Shown here in pieces: positions 32,658 through 41,970 of a stretch of DNA of 41,970 nucleotides. Under the pieces are notes generated by a model. It saw nothing but the letters and a program-made list of their open reading frames with translations, made no database searches and was not told where the DNA came from. Position 1 is the first letter of the stretch, and the number at the start of each line of letters is the position of its first letter. The DNA lies in NCBI GenBank assembly GCA_021325035.1, contig JAJPHW010000016.1, forward strand, positions 1-41,970, in the 5' to 3' direction. Made by a program: the position numbers and the translations under genes. Origin of the DNA: Terriglobia bacterium. GTDB taxonomy: Bacteria > Acidobacteriota > Terriglobia > Terriglobales > Acidobacteriaceae.

Positions 32658-34226
32658 TTAGATTCCCAATGTTCCTCGTATCTTTGCCAACGCTGTTTGC
32701 AAAATGAACGTATCTTCTTCGCTCTTCGCCTGTGCTGCAAACACGCCCACAAAAACTATGTATGAAGCAATTAATGTTGCCAAAAGAATCCACAGTTGTT
32801 GGTGCATGCTTTGTGTTAAGAAGCGTAGACCGAGTATCACTCCCAAAGTGAGGAAGCTTGCTGGTAGAAGCTGCATATATCCCCGAGCGGATGGCACAAT
32901 TCCCAACGTATTCCTTACCGCTCGCAGATATAGGAAATTCATGGCCGCATTTGTTAATGCAGCCACCGTTGCTGCTCCAATCAATCCCCAGAAAGGAATT
33001 ACTGCAAAATTAAGAATTGTCACGATGGGGGCCAGGACGATTTGAAAACGCAGAGCAGCAGATTCTTGCCCTGACATCAACAAAAGCATGCCAACTGATC
33101 CTACGCCGCAGTTAATCAATTCGCCTACGGTGGCAATTATCAATACAGGCCATCCAACTGCAAAGTCGCGGCCAAAGACTTCCATCAGAGGGCGGGCAAA
33201 GACCATTACGGAAAAAGCCAGAGGTATCGTCAGGCCGAGAGTCCATTTCGTTAATGACTGATAGAGGCTACGCAACACCTCAGACTGCTGTTTTGCATGC
33301 AATTCCGCGATAGTTGGACTAAAAATCTGGTTCACAGATTTCAAGATGATGGGGACAAATCCTGTGACGCCGATTGCCAATGCATAAATTCCGACATTTG
33401 CAGCGCCTGTAAACATGCCGAGTGCAATGCGGTCAGTCTGCGCGAGCAGGAAGTCCAGTATTTGCAGCCCCAGCAGAGTTCCGGCATAGCGTCTGACGTC
33501 AGTTCCGAGCGGTGCATGACGTGGCGGCCAAGCGTGCGCCACAACTGGGTTTAATTTCCAGGTCGTAAAAATTAACAGCGCCGTTACTGCTACCGCGCTC
33601 ACTGCCTGTCCGAGTAAATATCCACGAAGCCCGTATCCCTGAATCAGAAATATCGCCACTGCAATCATCAGCGCTGGCGTGCCCACGAAATTTACGATTA
33701 CGGTGCGCCGGCTCACATCGCGGTATCCCGCGAGCACTTCACTGAAAAAGCTCGTCAATGCCCCCAACAACATGAGGGCTACAAAAAAGCCCATATATGT
33801 GGCAATTTCGGGTGCATGATAAATGCGATACGCGACCAGATTCTTCGCCGTCATCAACAGCACGCCGGCGGCTAATTGCAGCAATATCAAAATTCCCGCG
33901 CCACGCCATAAGAATCCGCGCAATTTCTCGACTTGACCTGTTGCAGAATATGCCGCCACATAGCGTGTCGCGCTTTGGGGTAATCCTCCGCCCGCGAGGA
34001 CGCCCAGCAGTCCCGTTGCGGTCATGCCCAAGGCATAGACGCCCAATGCCTCTGCACCCAGCATTCGCGCTACAAAAATTTTGAAGAGATACCCCGCCGC
34101 CACAGTGAAGATAGTTCCTGCGAAGAAGACCGAAGACTGTCGCGAAATGCGTCCTACATGCGCGCGAAAGTCCGTCCCCACTTCATCCAGCGGATGCGTG
34201 TCTATGAGTGACAAGGGATCGGACAT
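32658..34226 (-). CDS. Polysaccharide flippase (MOP/Wzx-like, 14 TM)
   Basis: A 522-residue membrane protein with about 12-14 helices and the N-terminal arrangement of lipid-linked oligosaccharide flippases (SVFFAGTIFTVAAGYLFKIF, ARMLGAEALGVYALGMTATG, and later LLGLQILDFLLAQTDRIALG and IYALAIGVTGFVPIILKSVN). Such proteins move undecaprenyl-linked sugars across the inner membrane for O-antigen, capsule or exopolysaccharide. The next gene is a methyltransferase, but no glycosyltransferase or polymerase is adjacent, so the rest of the pathway must be elsewhere. The GT2 gene at 1579 is too far to be part of it. The ATG at 34226 lacks a strong ribosome site. Confidence 0.9.
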   Translation of the reverse strand: MSDPLSLIDTHPLDEVGTDFRAHVGRISRQSSVFFAGTIFTVAAGYLFKIFVARMLGAEALGVYALGMTATGLLGVLAGGGLPQSATRYVAAYSATGQVEKLRGFLWRGAGILILLQLAAGVLLMTAKNLVAYRIYHAPEIATYMGFFVALMLLGALTSFFSEVLAGYRDVSRRTVIVNFVGTPALMIAVAIFLIQGYGLRGYLLGQAVSAVAVTALLIFTTWKLNPVVAHAWPPRHAPLGTDVRRYAGTLLGLQILDFLLAQTDRIALGMFTGAANVGIYALAIGVTGFVPIILKSVNQIFSPTIAELHAKQQSEVLRSLYQSLTKWTLGLTIPLAFSVMVFARPLMEVFGRDFAVGWPVLIIATVGELINCGVGSVGMLLLMSGQESAALRFQIVLAPIVTILNFAVIPFWGLIGAATVAALTNAAMNFLYLRAVRNTLGIVPSARGYMQLLPASFLTLGVILGLRFLTQSMHQQLWILLATLIASYIVFVGVFAAQAKSEEDTFILQTALAKIRGTLGI

Positions 34227-34308
34227 AAAAGCCGCGCCAGGCTACCCTCAAAGGTAACTCGGAACGGGCGTCGAGCATAAGCCAAAGAAAGGTTCCTGTG
34301 ATTGCGTG

Positions 34309-35901
34309 CTAGGCCTTCACCTCATACGGCCGCATCATTTCATTGTCGCCATGCTCCAGAATGTGGCAATGCCACACGTATCTTCCTGCATATCCCTCGA
34401 ACTTCATGATGATTCGCGTCACCATGCCGGGATCCGCGCGCACCGTGTCTTTCCATCCTGCCTCATAAGCCTCCGGTGGAATTGGTCCGCCGCGATAACG
34501 CAAAATCCCTTCATTCTGGTAGGCAAATGCATCAAATCGCCGTCGGTCGAGAATCTGGAATCGCACCAAGTGCAAGTGAATCGGATGCGCATCGTCCGTC
34601 ATATTAATCAGGTTCCATATCTCGACCGAGTTTAGCTTTGGATCTTCGGTTACCGGCATATTCCAGTGCGTGTTGTTGAGCAGCATGATTACGGGGTTCT
34701 GCACCATATCGTCAATTTCGCCAAGTGTCAGCGATCGTGTCTTAACCGCCTCGCTTTCAGCAATCTTGGCGACTGGACGCAACGCCACCGGCAATGAACT
34801 TGTGTCGGTAACTTTGTTTTTTGCCACACGGAACTGCATGATGGGCTGAAACATATCGTTGCGCAACTCAATTTGAGCGCCAGCATGTTCGCTGAAATCA
34901 ACAACCACGTCACCGCGCTCTCCCGGGATAAACTGCAATTGCCGCAAGGCAGTGGGCGCAGCAAAAAGTCCTTGGTCGCTTCCGATCTGATGAAATTTAT
35001 CACCGTTCGACAACGAAAGATGAAACGATCTTCCGTTCGCGGCATTCAGAACCCGGAAGCGATACTTACGGGGTTCCACTTCCAGATAAGGAAACAGCTT
35101 TCCATTCACCAGAATCGCATCGCCAAAAAACTCCGGGAGCCATGGCTTATCGGGATAATTCGAGACCGGATAATAAAGCTGCCCATCCGGATCGAACTTT
35201 CGGTCATAAATGACCAGAGGGATTTCGTATTTTCCGCTCGGCAAATTAAGCGCGCCCTCTACTGCATCTCTCACCACAAATAAACCAAACATTCCCGCAA
35301 ACACATTCAGGCGGTTAATTCCCATCGCATGGTCGTGATACCAGAGGAGTGTTGCCTCCTGCTGGCTCGGATAGTGATATGTCGCCGATTTCCCCGGCAG
35401 ATACCAATCTTCTGGATAGCCATCACTTTCCGGGGGCGTTTTCCCCCCATGTAAATGAATCACTGCGCGGACATCTGGCTTGTCCTTTTCCGCTCCATGC
35501 AAGCTATGGTCAATTGGTAAGAAATGCGTCGTCGGTAAATGATTGGCCCACTCCACCAAAACTCCTTCGCCGCTGCGAGTTTCTATCGTCGGCCCGGGCG
35601 ACGAACCGCCGATACCCCACAGGCGGGTTGGCTTCATGTCGCGATGTACTCTCGCCTCAAACTGCGACATCTCAAGCCGGTAAAAAGGGATTTTATTTCC
35701 GGCGTTCATAGGGTCAACTCTGCGTTCGGCAGAACGAACAATACGGGGAATCGGCAATGGATCCACGAACTTTGCCAGCGAATTCGGATCCAGCGATGGT
35801 TTTACTTTCGCTCCCGGATAATGCGGGGCCGTCTGCATCGCCATCATGCCTGCGGCCGCCAAGCTGCTTTGCTGAATAAATCTTCTTCTCGTAATGGCCA
35901 A
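34309..35901 (-). CDS. Multicopper oxidase, Tat-exported
   Basis: About 530 residues. The start is taken as TTG 35901, with GAGG six bases upstream; a TTG at 35937 would add twelve residues. A Tat signal is visible in ITRRRFIQQSSLAAAGMMAM. All copper motifs are present: VIHLHGGKTP, WYHDHAMG, HPIHLHLVRF and HCHILEHGDNEMM, the last giving the type-1 copper Cys and axial Met. Enzymes of this type (CotA, bilirubin oxidase and related laccases) oxidise phenols, bilirubin or metals with oxygen as acceptor. It lies 100 bases after a phosphoesterase gene but a hairpin separates the two. Whether it acts in metal tolerance or on phenolics is not decidable here. Confidence 0.93.
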   Translation of the reverse strand: MAITRRRFIQQSSLAAAGMMAMQTAPHYPGAKVKPSLDPNSLAKFVDPLPIPRIVRSAERRVDPMNAGNKIPFYRLEMSQFEARVHRDMKPTRLWGIGGSSPGPTIETRSGEGVLVEWANHLPTTHFLPIDHSLHGAEKDKPDVRAVIHLHGGKTPPESDGYPEDWYLPGKSATYHYPSQQEATLLWYHDHAMGINRLNVFAGMFGLFVVRDAVEGALNLPSGKYEIPLVIYDRKFDPDGQLYYPVSNYPDKPWLPEFFGDAILVNGKLFPYLEVEPRKYRFRVLNAANGRSFHLSLSNGDKFHQIGSDQGLFAAPTALRQLQFIPGERGDVVVDFSEHAGAQIELRNDMFQPIMQFRVAKNKVTDTSSLPVALRPVAKIAESEAVKTRSLTLGEIDDMVQNPVIMLLNNTHWNMPVTEDPKLNSVEIWNLINMTDDAHPIHLHLVRFQILDRRRFDAFAYQNEGILRYRGGPIPPEAYEAGWKDTVRADPGMVTRIIMKFEGYAGRYVWHCHILEHGDNEMMRPYEVKA

Positions 35902-35938
35902 TGTTTTCCTCGACCCAAATAGTTTAAAGCGAAACAAA

Positions 35939-35967
35939 GGGCACGCGAGAGTGTGTCTCGCATGCCC
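35939..35967 (-). terminator. Hairpin between the phosphoesterase and multicopper oxidase genes
   Basis: GGGCA-c-GCGAGA, loop gtgtg, TCTCGC-a-TGCCC: an 11-bp stem with one mismatch. On the minus strand it is followed by the T-rich but interrupted TTTGTTTCGCTTT, so it probably ends the phosphoesterase transcript, with moderate strength. Confidence 0.6.
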
Positions 35968-36000
35968 TGTTTCTTACTGCGCTTCTTGAATCAAACTCAC

Positions 36001-37635
36001 TTACGGAATCTGCTCACCCGTATTGGGATTCAAAATCAGAGTTCCGTTCGTGCGGATTTGTTTGAAGTTGAACATCTGGGTGAGCGAATTGGCGACTGCA
36101 TCGAACGAACCCTGGCCAATGCGTTCTCCGCCAAGCCAGTTATCTTCGATAAATCGAATGACCGAAGACTGGTCCGTTACGGTGTGATCAACCGAATTTT
36201 GCAGTGCCCAAGGCGAGATGACCAGCAAGGGCAAACGTGGACCGTAACCGCAACGTCCCAGTGCATGCGTGTTACCTGGATCGATGCCCGCGAGCGAGTT
36301 GGCTCCAGTACCGCAAGCATTCGGGCCGGTGAGCGCATCAGCGGAACCGGTAGACTGGTTCACGATTGGCCCCATCTGGTGGTCGTACCATCCATCGGAG
36401 TCATCGTAGGCAATCACGACCGCGGTGCTGCTCCACGAATCTTGCTGTTCGAGGAAGTTGATTAACTTCACGACAAATGTCTGCTCATCCAGCGGGTCGG
36501 AATAGCCCGCATGGCCATCCTGATAGGCTTGCGCCTTGATGAAGCTGACGGCAGGGAAGTTTCCAGCATTGACGGCGTTGACGAAGTCCTGCAGATCATA
36601 CTGATGGTTTGCCGGGCCTGCGTTGCCGATTTCCTGAATGTTTCTCGGCCGCGCATGGGTGGGGTTCGCAGTGGAAGTGTAGTACTGGAAGAACGCATGG
36701 TGAGGAATGTAATCTGCGGTCGTTCCTGCCAATCCTGTGGAGCTGCGTGCGCAACCAGTCGTGCCGTTCGGATTCTTGATGTTCAGATTGAAGCCGCCGA
36801 CAAAAGAGCCCCAGGTCACGCCGGCTGCGTTCAGTAAATCGCCGATGTTTTTGCTGCCCATCGTGACTTGATTGCGGCTCGGGTTGGAGCAGACGTCTCC
36901 GATTGGATCGGGATCGCCAATAACCGTGAGAGATCCGTCGCCGCCATCCACTTCGTCGCCGGTTCCGTTCAGGGTCGCAATGGCCCCGTTCGTCTGGCCA
37001 GCCAGCAGATTGAATACGCCAACCGTCGAAGGTCCAAACGTCGTGCCATAGGAATTGTCACTCATGGCGAAGTGTTGCGCGTAGTTCCACAATGCCGTAG
37101 TGGTGTTTCCGTCAAAGTATCCGAGGTTCAGACCGGTTGTGCTGGTCACGCCTCCACCTTGCGGCGGCGGTCCAGCGGTGCCGACATAGAGAGGGAAAAG
37201 ATCCATCAGACCGGCGTCAAATGCCTGTTGCTCTGCTGTGTAATCGTGGTCCTGATCTGCAGTTACGGCTTGTGTGCGGTCTAACCGGAAAGGATTCGTC
37301 GCACCCGTTCCGTTCAGCGGATTAAGGTTCGGGTTGTTTGACAACAGCGCGTTGCTGAATCCATTCACGGTCGGCGTGCCCGGTGCGGCCACAAACTTCG
37401 GCTCACCCGCGGGATTCGTTGCGTTCGGGTAGGTTCCAAAATAGTGGTCGAAGGAAACGTTTTCCTGGAAAATAACAACCAAGTGTTGGATGGGCGTAGA
37501 GGTCGAAGGATTCGCTGCTGATTTGCCGGAAGCGGCAAACGCCGGGGTTACGCTCGATCCCAAGCCAAACACAGCTGCCGTAAACAGCGCAAGCAGCTTC
37601 TTGGGGGCTGCGGCTTCTTGTAGCTTTTGGAACAT
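36001..37635 (-). CDS. Secreted phosphoesterase / phospholipase C family protein
   Basis: A 544-residue exported enzyme of the bacterial phospholipase C / acid phosphatase phosphoesterase family. The signal peptide is KKLLALFTAAVFGLGSSVTP, cut near AFA. The metal-binding start motif is LVVIFQENVSFDHYFGTYPN, followed by the conserved middle region with VSFIKAQAYQDGHAGYSDPL and DEQTFVVKLINFLEQQDSWS and the second metal site VVIAYDDSDGWYDHQMGP. These residues suggest a working metal-dependent hydrolase acting on phospholipids or phosphomonoesters outside the cell. Its ATG has GGAG about 11 bases upstream. A hairpin terminator follows. Which phosphate ester it prefers cannot be said. Confidence 0.9.
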   Translation of the reverse strand: MFQKLQEAAAPKKLLALFTAAVFGLGSSVTPAFAASGKSAANPSTSTPIQHLVVIFQENVSFDHYFGTYPNATNPAGEPKFVAAPGTPTVNGFSNALLSNNPNLNPLNGTGATNPFRLDRTQAVTADQDHDYTAEQQAFDAGLMDLFPLYVGTAGPPPQGGGVTSTTGLNLGYFDGNTTTALWNYAQHFAMSDNSYGTTFGPSTVGVFNLLAGQTNGAIATLNGTGDEVDGGDGSLTVIGDPDPIGDVCSNPSRNQVTMGSKNIGDLLNAAGVTWGSFVGGFNLNIKNPNGTTGCARSSTGLAGTTADYIPHHAFFQYYTSTANPTHARPRNIQEIGNAGPANHQYDLQDFVNAVNAGNFPAVSFIKAQAYQDGHAGYSDPLDEQTFVVKLINFLEQQDSWSSTAVVIAYDDSDGWYDHQMGPIVNQSTGSADALTGPNACGTGANSLAGIDPGNTHALGRCGYGPRLPLLVISPWALQNSVDHTVTDQSSVIRFIEDNWLGGERIGQGSFDAVANSLTQMFNFKQIRTNGTLILNPNTGEQIP

Positions 37636-37899
37636 AGAAGTTTTTTCTCCGTAGTCTCGTCCTTATCCTCGCCGCACACACATCGAAGTCCTGGCGCGGA
37701 TTTCAAAGAAAAGGATTGGTTTCAGACTATCCAGACGCCGCTTTTGGATTGTTGCGCTCTTATTAAAAATCCATTAAACCTCTGCAACACCGGAACGGAA
37801 AGAAACGGATGCATGGTCGCCTCCGCGTTTCTATAAATGTAAAGCGAGTTTCATGTATCGCTGGGAAACATATATATTGTTGTGCTTGGGCACAATCTA

Positions 37900-38721
37900 A
37901 TGGATTCTTTCGGCGCGAAGCTCAAGCGCGAACGCGAAAAACGCAAAATATCCCTTGACGATGTGTCTGCCGCCACCAAAATAAGCAATCGCTTTCTTTC
38001 CGCGATCGAAACAGATCGCTTCGAGCAGCTGCCAGGCGGGATTTTTAATCGTGGATTCATTCGTGCCTACGCCCGCCACCTCGGGCTCGACGAGGACCAG
38101 ACGATCACTGATTATCTGGCGGCTGCCGGCGAGGACGACCCAAATATCCCAAACCAACCGGAGATCTCCCAAAACGCTCGCATGGAAGAAACTCCATCAT
38201 CCGCCGAACTTCCTTGGATGGAAATCGTAGCGCTGCTTTTATTGGTGATAGTAGGAATTGCTCTATGGCGGTTTCACGAGCGTGAATCCAAGCCCAGCCA
38301 CTCATCCGACAAGAGAGAGGCTCCCTTGCAAGCAGTCACGGCTAAGGAAGCAACCTCCACTCCAGTGAAAGACCTTCAACGCCCCGTTACCCCTGCGCTC
38401 GACAAGCTCGCGAGTGCGCAAACCGAAAGCAACACCAATGGCCAGGTGTTTCAGCTACGCATTGTGGCCCGCGAGGATTCATGGATTTCGGTCAACGGCC
38501 CGCAAGGGGAAATTTTTCACCAGGTAATTTCCCCGCCTGAAGAAAAATCATTCACCACGCGTAACCGCATCGTTGTAAAAGCTGGGAACGTTGGTGGCCT
38601 CGATTTCTTTTGGAACGGCCGTGCGATCGCCTCTCAGGGAAAAGAAGGAGAAGTGAAAACTTTGATTTTCGACGGCTCGGGTGTTCATTCACCCTCACCA
38701 TTGCCCGCAACAGCAAACTAA
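37900..38721 (+). CDS. RodZ-like HTH-TM protein with C-terminal DUF4115-type domain
   Basis: About 273 residues. Residues 1-70 form a Cro/RodZ-type HTH (GAKLKREREKRKISLDDVSA, FLSAIETDRFEQLPGGIFNR), one membrane helix follows (MEIVALLLLVIVGIALWRF, near residues 107-125), then a Ser/Thr/Lys-rich linker and a C-terminal beta domain (FQLRIVAREDSWISVNGPQG to VKTLIFDGSG) like the RodZ outer domain. RodZ links MreB to the wall-building machinery, so a shape role is likely, although mreB is not here. The ATG at 37900 is favoured; GTG at 37882 is possible. A TATATT at 37873-37878 may be the -10 element. Confidence 0.85.
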   Translation: MDSFGAKLKREREKRKISLDDVSAATKISNRFLSAIETDRFEQLPGGIFNRGFIRAYARHLGLDEDQTITDYLAAAGEDDPNIPNQPEISQNARMEETPSSAELPWMEIVALLLLVIVGIALWRFHERESKPSHSSDKREAPLQAVTAKEATSTPVKDLQRPVTPALDKLASAQTESNTNGQVFQLRIVAREDSWISVNGPQGEIFHQVISPPEEKSFTTRNRIVVKAGNVGGLDFFWNGRAIASQGKEGEVKTLIFDGSGVHSPSPLPATAN

Positions 38722-38780
38722 TGTTGCCCAGTGCGTGAGGGCATTCCGGTGCGTTTATCTACTAAAATTCAATTAGCTTC

Positions 38781-39680
38781 ATGCCCGAACTTCCCGACAT
38801 TGCTGCCTATCTCACTGCGCTCGAACCTCGCATCGTCGGCCAGCCCCTTGAGCATGTCCGTATTGCGAATGCTTTTTTGCTCCGTACAGTGACTCCACCG
38901 ATTTCTAGCGTGGAAGGCCATATTGTCCGCAAACTTCGCCGCATCGGAAAGCGCATCGCTTTCGGTTTCGACAATGATCACTGGCTCGTCCTTCATCTCA
39001 TGATCGCGGGGCGTCTTCACTGGCGTGATCCCGGCGCCAAACTCGGAGGCCGCCAAAATCTCGCAGCCTTCGATTTCCCCAACGGATCGCTGGTTCTTAC
39101 CGAAGCTGGAGCCAAGCGCCGTGCATCGCTTCATCTCTTCAACAACGAAGCCACACTCGAATCCATTGATCCGGGCGGGATTGACGTCTTCAACACCGAT
39201 CTCAAAACTTTCCGTGAAACTCTGACTGCGGAAAACCACACGCTCAAGCGCTCGCTCACCGACCCACGCCTGCTCAGCGGTATCGGCAACGCTTACTCCG
39301 ACGAAATCCTCCATGCAGCGCGGCTATCACCGATTACATTGACGCATAAATTGAAAAACGAAGAATGGCAGCGCCTCTACGATGCCACGCGTCAGACTCT
39401 TACTTTATGGATGGATCGCTTCCGGTCTGAAGCCGAAAAGAAATTTCCCGAGAAAGTTACCGCGTTTCGTCCGGAGATGGCCGTCCATGGGCGCTACAAC
39501 CAGCCCTGTCCGCGCTGCGGAGAAAAAATTCAACGTATCCGCTATGCCGATAACGAAACCAACTACTGCGCCCACTGCCAGACTGGAGGCAAAGTCCTCG
39601 CCGACCGCAGTCTTTCGCGTCTCTTAGGCTCTGATTGGCCGCGCACGCTGGATGCTCTCGAAGCTCTCAAACGTCGTTGA
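38781..39680 (+). CDS. mutM: Formamidopyrimidine-DNA glycosylase (Fpg/Nei family)
   Basis: A 299-residue DNA repair enzyme that removes oxidised bases such as 8-oxoguanine and nicks the abasic site. The N-terminus is [10 protein letters not shown]; after Met removal the catalytic Pro and Glu are in place. Lys57 (RRIGKRIAF) matches the DNA-contact Lys, and the helix-two-turn-helix reads [22 protein letters not shown]-terminal zinc finger follows with C-x2-C-x16-C-x2-C spacing (CPRC and CAHC). Length is slightly above the usual 270. Fpg versus Nei specificity cannot be settled by eye. A bidirectional terminator lies 10 bases downstream. Confidence 0.88.
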   Translation: MPELPDIAAYLTALEPRIVGQPLEHVRIANAFLLRTVTPPISSVEGHIVRKLRRIGKRIAFGFDNDHWLVLHLMIAGRLHWRDPGAKLGGRQNLAAFDFPNGSLVLTEAGAKRRASLHLFNNEATLESIDPGGIDVFNTDLKTFRETLTAENHTLKRSLTDPRLLSGIGNAYSDEILHAARLSPITLTHKLKNEEWQRLYDATRQTLTLWMDRFRSEAEKKFPEKVTAFRPEMAVHGRYNQPCPRCGEKIQRIRYADNETNYCAHCQTGGKVLADRSLSRLLGSDWPRTLDALEALKRR

Positions 39681-39690
39681 GGTCATGGGC

Positions 39691-39723
39691 AAATAAAAGG
39701 GCGGCTTGCGCCGCCCTTTATTT
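39691..39723. terminator. Bidirectional Rho-independent terminator
   Basis: AAATAAAAGGGCGGC-ttgc-GCCGCCCTTTATTT has a GC-rich 7-bp core flanked by A and T runs on both sides. It lies between the convergent mutM and ahcY genes and should stop transcription from both. Three TTGAAAC repeats follow at 39721-39750. Confidence 0.88.
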
Positions 39724-39755
39724 GAAACTTGAAACGTTGCAACCTTGAAACCTTT

Positions 39756-41027
39756 TTATGTTCCCTCACTCCATCCAGCCAGATACTCTTCCTGCTCTGG
39801 TGTGAGTTTGTCAATCTTGATGCCCATGGATTCGAGCTTCAATTTCGCCACGCGCTTGTCGAGATCCACGGGTACGGTATAGACCTTCTTTTCAAGGGTC
39901 TTGTAGTTCTTCACCATGAACTCGACTGAGAGGGCCTGGTCGGCAAAGCTCATATCCATAACCGAAGCTGGATGGCCTTCGGCAGTGGCCAAATTGATTA
40001 GGCGGCCTTCGCCGAGAAGGTTGATTTTGCGGCCGTCTTTGAGCGAATACTCATCAACGCCAGCGCGGGTCTGACGTTTTGACGACGACATTTTTTCGAG
40101 GGCCGTAATGTCAATTTCGACGTTGAAGTGGCCGGAGTTGGAAATGATCGCGCCATCTTTCATGATGTCGAAGTGCTGCTTGGCAAGCACATTCTTGTTG
40201 CCGGTGACGGTGCAGAAGACATCGCCAATTTTGGCGGCTTCTTCCATCGCCATCACGCGGAAGCCGTCCATCACGGCTTCGAGGGCCTTTGTTGGATCGA
40301 CTTCTGTAACAATAACCTCTGCGCCCGCGCCGCGAGCGCGGCTGGCAAGTCCGCGTCCGCACCAGCCGTAGCCGGCGACGACAAACTTGGAGCCCGCAAG
40401 CAGGAAGTTGGTGGCGCGAATGATTCCGTCAATCGTAGATTGTCCGGTGCCATAACGATTGTCGAAGAGGTGTTTTGTGTCCGCGTCGTTCACGGCAATG
40501 ACCGGGAACTTCAACACGCCTTCTTTTGCCATCGCGCGAAGACGGATAACGCCAGTGGTGGTTTCTTCGGTTCCACCAATCACGCCGGTTAGTGCATCGG
40601 TACGCTTGGTGTGCAGGAGGGTGACGAGGTCCGCGCCGTCGTCCATTGTGATCTGCGGCTTGTGATCGATCGCCGCCAGAATGTGGCTGTAGTAGCTGTC
40701 GTTGTCCTCGCCCTTGATTGCGAATACGGGAATGTTGTGGTCGCGCACCAAGCTGGCGGCAACGTCATCCTGCGTGGAAAGGGGGTTGGAAGCGCAGAGA
40801 ACTACATCCGCTCCGCCGTCGCGCAAACAAATCGCTAGGTTGGCAGTTTCCGCGGTTACGTGAAGGCATGCCGAAATTCGGATGCCCTTCAGCGGCTGGT
40901 TCTTGATGAACTCTTTACGGATAATTTGAAGAACCTTCATGGACTGGTTAGCCCAGTCAATGCGTTTCTTTCCGATGTCGGCCAGTTCAATATTTTTTAC
41001 GTCACAATTTACCGGTGTCGTTGCCAT
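39756..41027 (-). CDS. ahcY: Adenosylhomocysteinase
   Basis: A 423-residue enzyme that hydrolyses S-adenosylhomocysteine to adenosine and homocysteine, removing the product inhibitor of methyltransferases. Substrate-domain motifs [13 protein letters not shown] and [13 protein letters not shown] are present, and the NAD-binding motif is [12 protein letters not shown]. The shorter length and the ending YLAGWSEGT resemble the compact form of the enzyme rather than the longer form ending in Tyr-Arg-Tyr. The ATG at 41027 has a good AGGAG site; an open frame to 41153 runs into the metK 3' end and is not used. It follows metK by 109 bases, with a hairpin in between. Confidence 0.96.
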   Translation of the reverse strand: MATTPVNCDVKNIELADIGKKRIDWANQSMKVLQIIRKEFIKNQPLKGIRISACLHVTAETANLAICLRDGGADVVLCASNPLSTQDDVAASLVRDHNIPVFAIKGEDNDSYYSHILAAIDHKPQITMDDGADLVTLLHTKRTDALTGVIGGTEETTTGVIRLRAMAKEGVLKFPVIAVNDADTKHLFDNRYGTGQSTIDGIIRATNFLLAGSKFVVAGYGWCGRGLASRARGAGAEVIVTEVDPTKALEAVMDGFRVMAMEEAAKIGDVFCTVTGNKNVLAKQHFDIMKDGAIISNSGHFNVEIDITALEKMSSSKRQTRAGVDEYSLKDGRKINLLGEGRLINLATAEGHPASVMDMSFADQALSVEFMVKNYKTLEKKVYTVPVDLDKRVAKLKLESMGIKIDKLTPEQEEYLAGWSEGT

Positions 41028-41093
41028 CACTTCTCCTGTGGCGCTATAAACGCGATTTTTAATTTCAAATAAATCTAGTGAAGTTATCGGGTG

Positions 41094-41124
41094 CCCATGT
41101 CTCGCCCTTTTTGCGAGACATGGG
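41094..41124. other. Perfect 12-bp hairpin between metK and ahcY
   Basis: CCCATGTCTCGC-ccttttt-GCGAGACATGGG forms a perfect 12-bp stem with a 7-base loop. There is no T-run after it on either strand, so it is not a standard terminator. In the minus-strand transcript it follows the metK stop by about a dozen bases and precedes the ahcY start by about 67. It may be a processing or stability element. Confidence 0.7.
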
Positions 41125-41136
41125 ATGAATCCAAAT

Positions 41137-41970
41137 CTACTTTCTTGCTCCAACGGGCTGCTTCAATCCCGCTTCTTCGGCCAGTTTTGCAGCCTTGTCT
41201 GTAGCTTCCCACGTGAAATCTTTGTCATTGCGGCCGAAGTGTCCATAAGCCGCGGTCTTGCAGTAAATCGGGCGACGCAGATTCAGCGACTCGATGATTC
41301 CCTTTGGGGTTAATTTGAAGTTTTTGCGAACGAGGTCGGGAATGATGTTCTTGTCCACCTTCTCGGTACCAAAAGTATCCACGAGTACGCTGACCGGCTC
41401 AGCCACGCCAATCGCGTAGGCCAGCTGCACTTCGCAACGGTCAGCTAGTCCAGCCGCGACAATGTTCTTCGCGATGTGGCGTGCCATGTAAGCAGCCGAA
41501 CGATCTACTTTGGTCGGGTCCTTACCGCTGAAGGCCCCGCCGCCATGACGGCCCATGCCGCCGTAGGTGTCCACAATGATCTTGCGTCCGGTGAGTCCGG
41601 TATCGCCCATGGGCCCGCCAATGACGAAACGTCCGGTCGGGTTGATGTGGTATTTGGTGTCTTCGTCAAGAAGATGAGCTGGCAGAACTGCTTGAATGAC
41701 GTGCTTGAGAATGTCGGAGCGAAGCTCGTCGTTGCCAACGGTTTCCGCATGTTGCGTCGAAATCACAACTGCATCAATTCTCTTGGGTTTGTGATTCGCG
41801 TCATACTCCACCGTCACTTGCGATTTTCCGTCGGGGCGCAGATAAGGCAGCTTGCCATTCTTGCGGACTTCGGTCAGCCGCATGGTCAGCTTGTGCGCGA
41901 GCGAAATCGGTGTCGGCATCAAATCTTCATTTTCGTTGCAGGCATAACCAAACATCATGCCCTGGTCACC
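41137..41970 (-). CDS. metK: S-adenosylmethionine synthase, 3' part, cut by window edge
   Basis: MetK joins ATP and methionine to form S-adenosylmethionine. The gene runs off the right edge; about 277 C-terminal residues are present. Visible signatures are [13 protein letters not shown] at the cut end (methionine/ATP site), [20 protein letters not shown], and [20 protein letters not shown] with the phosphate-binding GGGAFSGKD and metal-binding residues. The C-terminus is [14 protein letters not shown] followed by a short tail. The missing part is the N-terminal domain with the HPDK region. It shares strand with ahcY and is separated by a hairpin, forming a methyl-cycle pair. Confidence 0.96.
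   Translation of the reverse strand, partial: GDQGMMFGYACNENEDLMPTPISLAHKLTMRLTEVRKNGKLPYLRPDGKSQVTVEYDANHKPKRIDAVVISTQHAETVGNDELRSDILKHVIQAVLPAHLLDEDTKYHINPTGRFVIGGPMGDTGLTGRKIIVDTYGGMGRHGGGAFSGKDPTKVDRSAAYMARHIAKNIVAAGLADRCEVQLAYAIGVAEPVSVLVDTFGTEKVDKNIIPDLVRKNFKLTPKGIIESLNLRRPIYCKTAAYGHFGRNDKDFTWEATDKAAKLAEEAGLKQPVGARK

Noticed and set aside
39721-39750. Three TTGAAAC copies and a GTTGCAAC next to the mutM/ahcY terminator
   Set aside because: Too short and irregular for a CRISPR or defined repeat; the GTTGCAAC does not form the 7-3-7 Fur-type dyad.
40128-40592. Open frame opposite ahcY
   Set aside because: Antisense shadow inside a well-conserved gene.
41028-41136. SAM or SAH riboswitch upstream of ahcY
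   Set aside because: Only a single perfect hairpin is visible; I could not find conserved core bases of known SAM or SAH riboswitch classes.

Overview
The window looks like a chromosomal segment of a soil-type Acidobacteriota, probably Terriglobia (Koribacter or Sulfotelmatobacter relatives). This is inferred from protein style: GAF-TM and PilZ fusions, a tolC-first RND operon, stand-alone LuxR helix-turn-helix proteins, and the tig-clpP-clpX-lon order. It was not tested by any search. I see no rRNA, tRNA, CRISPR array, IS element or prophage. Coding density is high and most genes are on the minus strand.

Layout. (1) 1-488: 5' part of sat (ATP sulfurylase), cut by the left edge, with a tandem repeat in its leader. 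(2) 830-2358: a GT2 glycosyltransferase and an Sfp-type phosphopantetheinyl transferase. (3) 2359-3367: a 515-bp control region with nested inverted repeats, then two overlapping LuxR-HTH genes and a terminator. (4) 3379-10810: a tolC / adaptor / RND permease efflux operon followed by a GAF-TM protein. (5) 11013-19473: a PilZ-GAF-TM-Sel1 protein, the radical-SAM protein AmrS, an S9 peptidase, a GAF-TM-AMIN-amidase fusion, a small Cys-rich membrane protein and a receiver-like PilZ protein. (6) 19599-26272: engB, a small membrane protein, and lon, clpX, clpP and tig. (7) 26324-28183: cytochrome c, a beta-barrel-like protein and a Fur-family regulator sharing a candidate operator. (8) 28253-31762: an ABC exporter and a GAF-GGDEF diguanylate cyclase. 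(9) 31902-37635: methyltransferase, flippase, multicopper oxidase and secreted phosphoesterase. (10) 37900-41970: a RodZ-like protein, a MutM/Fpg glycosylase, ahcY and partial metK.

How the genes fit together. The tig-clpP-clpX-lon block is a protein-folding and proteolysis set; all four genes appear to start with GTG, and tig may be leaderless. metK and ahcY form an S-adenosylmethionine cycle pair. A diguanylate cyclase and two PilZ proteins point to c-di-GMP signalling. The most unusual feature is a set of three proteins built as cytoplasmic GAF domain, linker, one membrane helix, then a different outer module (Sel1 repeats, cell-wall amidase, or a small Cys-containing domain). Two of the GAF domains share an identically spaced cysteine triad, which suggests one sensor type wired to different envelope outputs. 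The second main lead is a 7-3-7 dyad in front of both the Fur-family gene and the beta-barrel/cytochrome operon.
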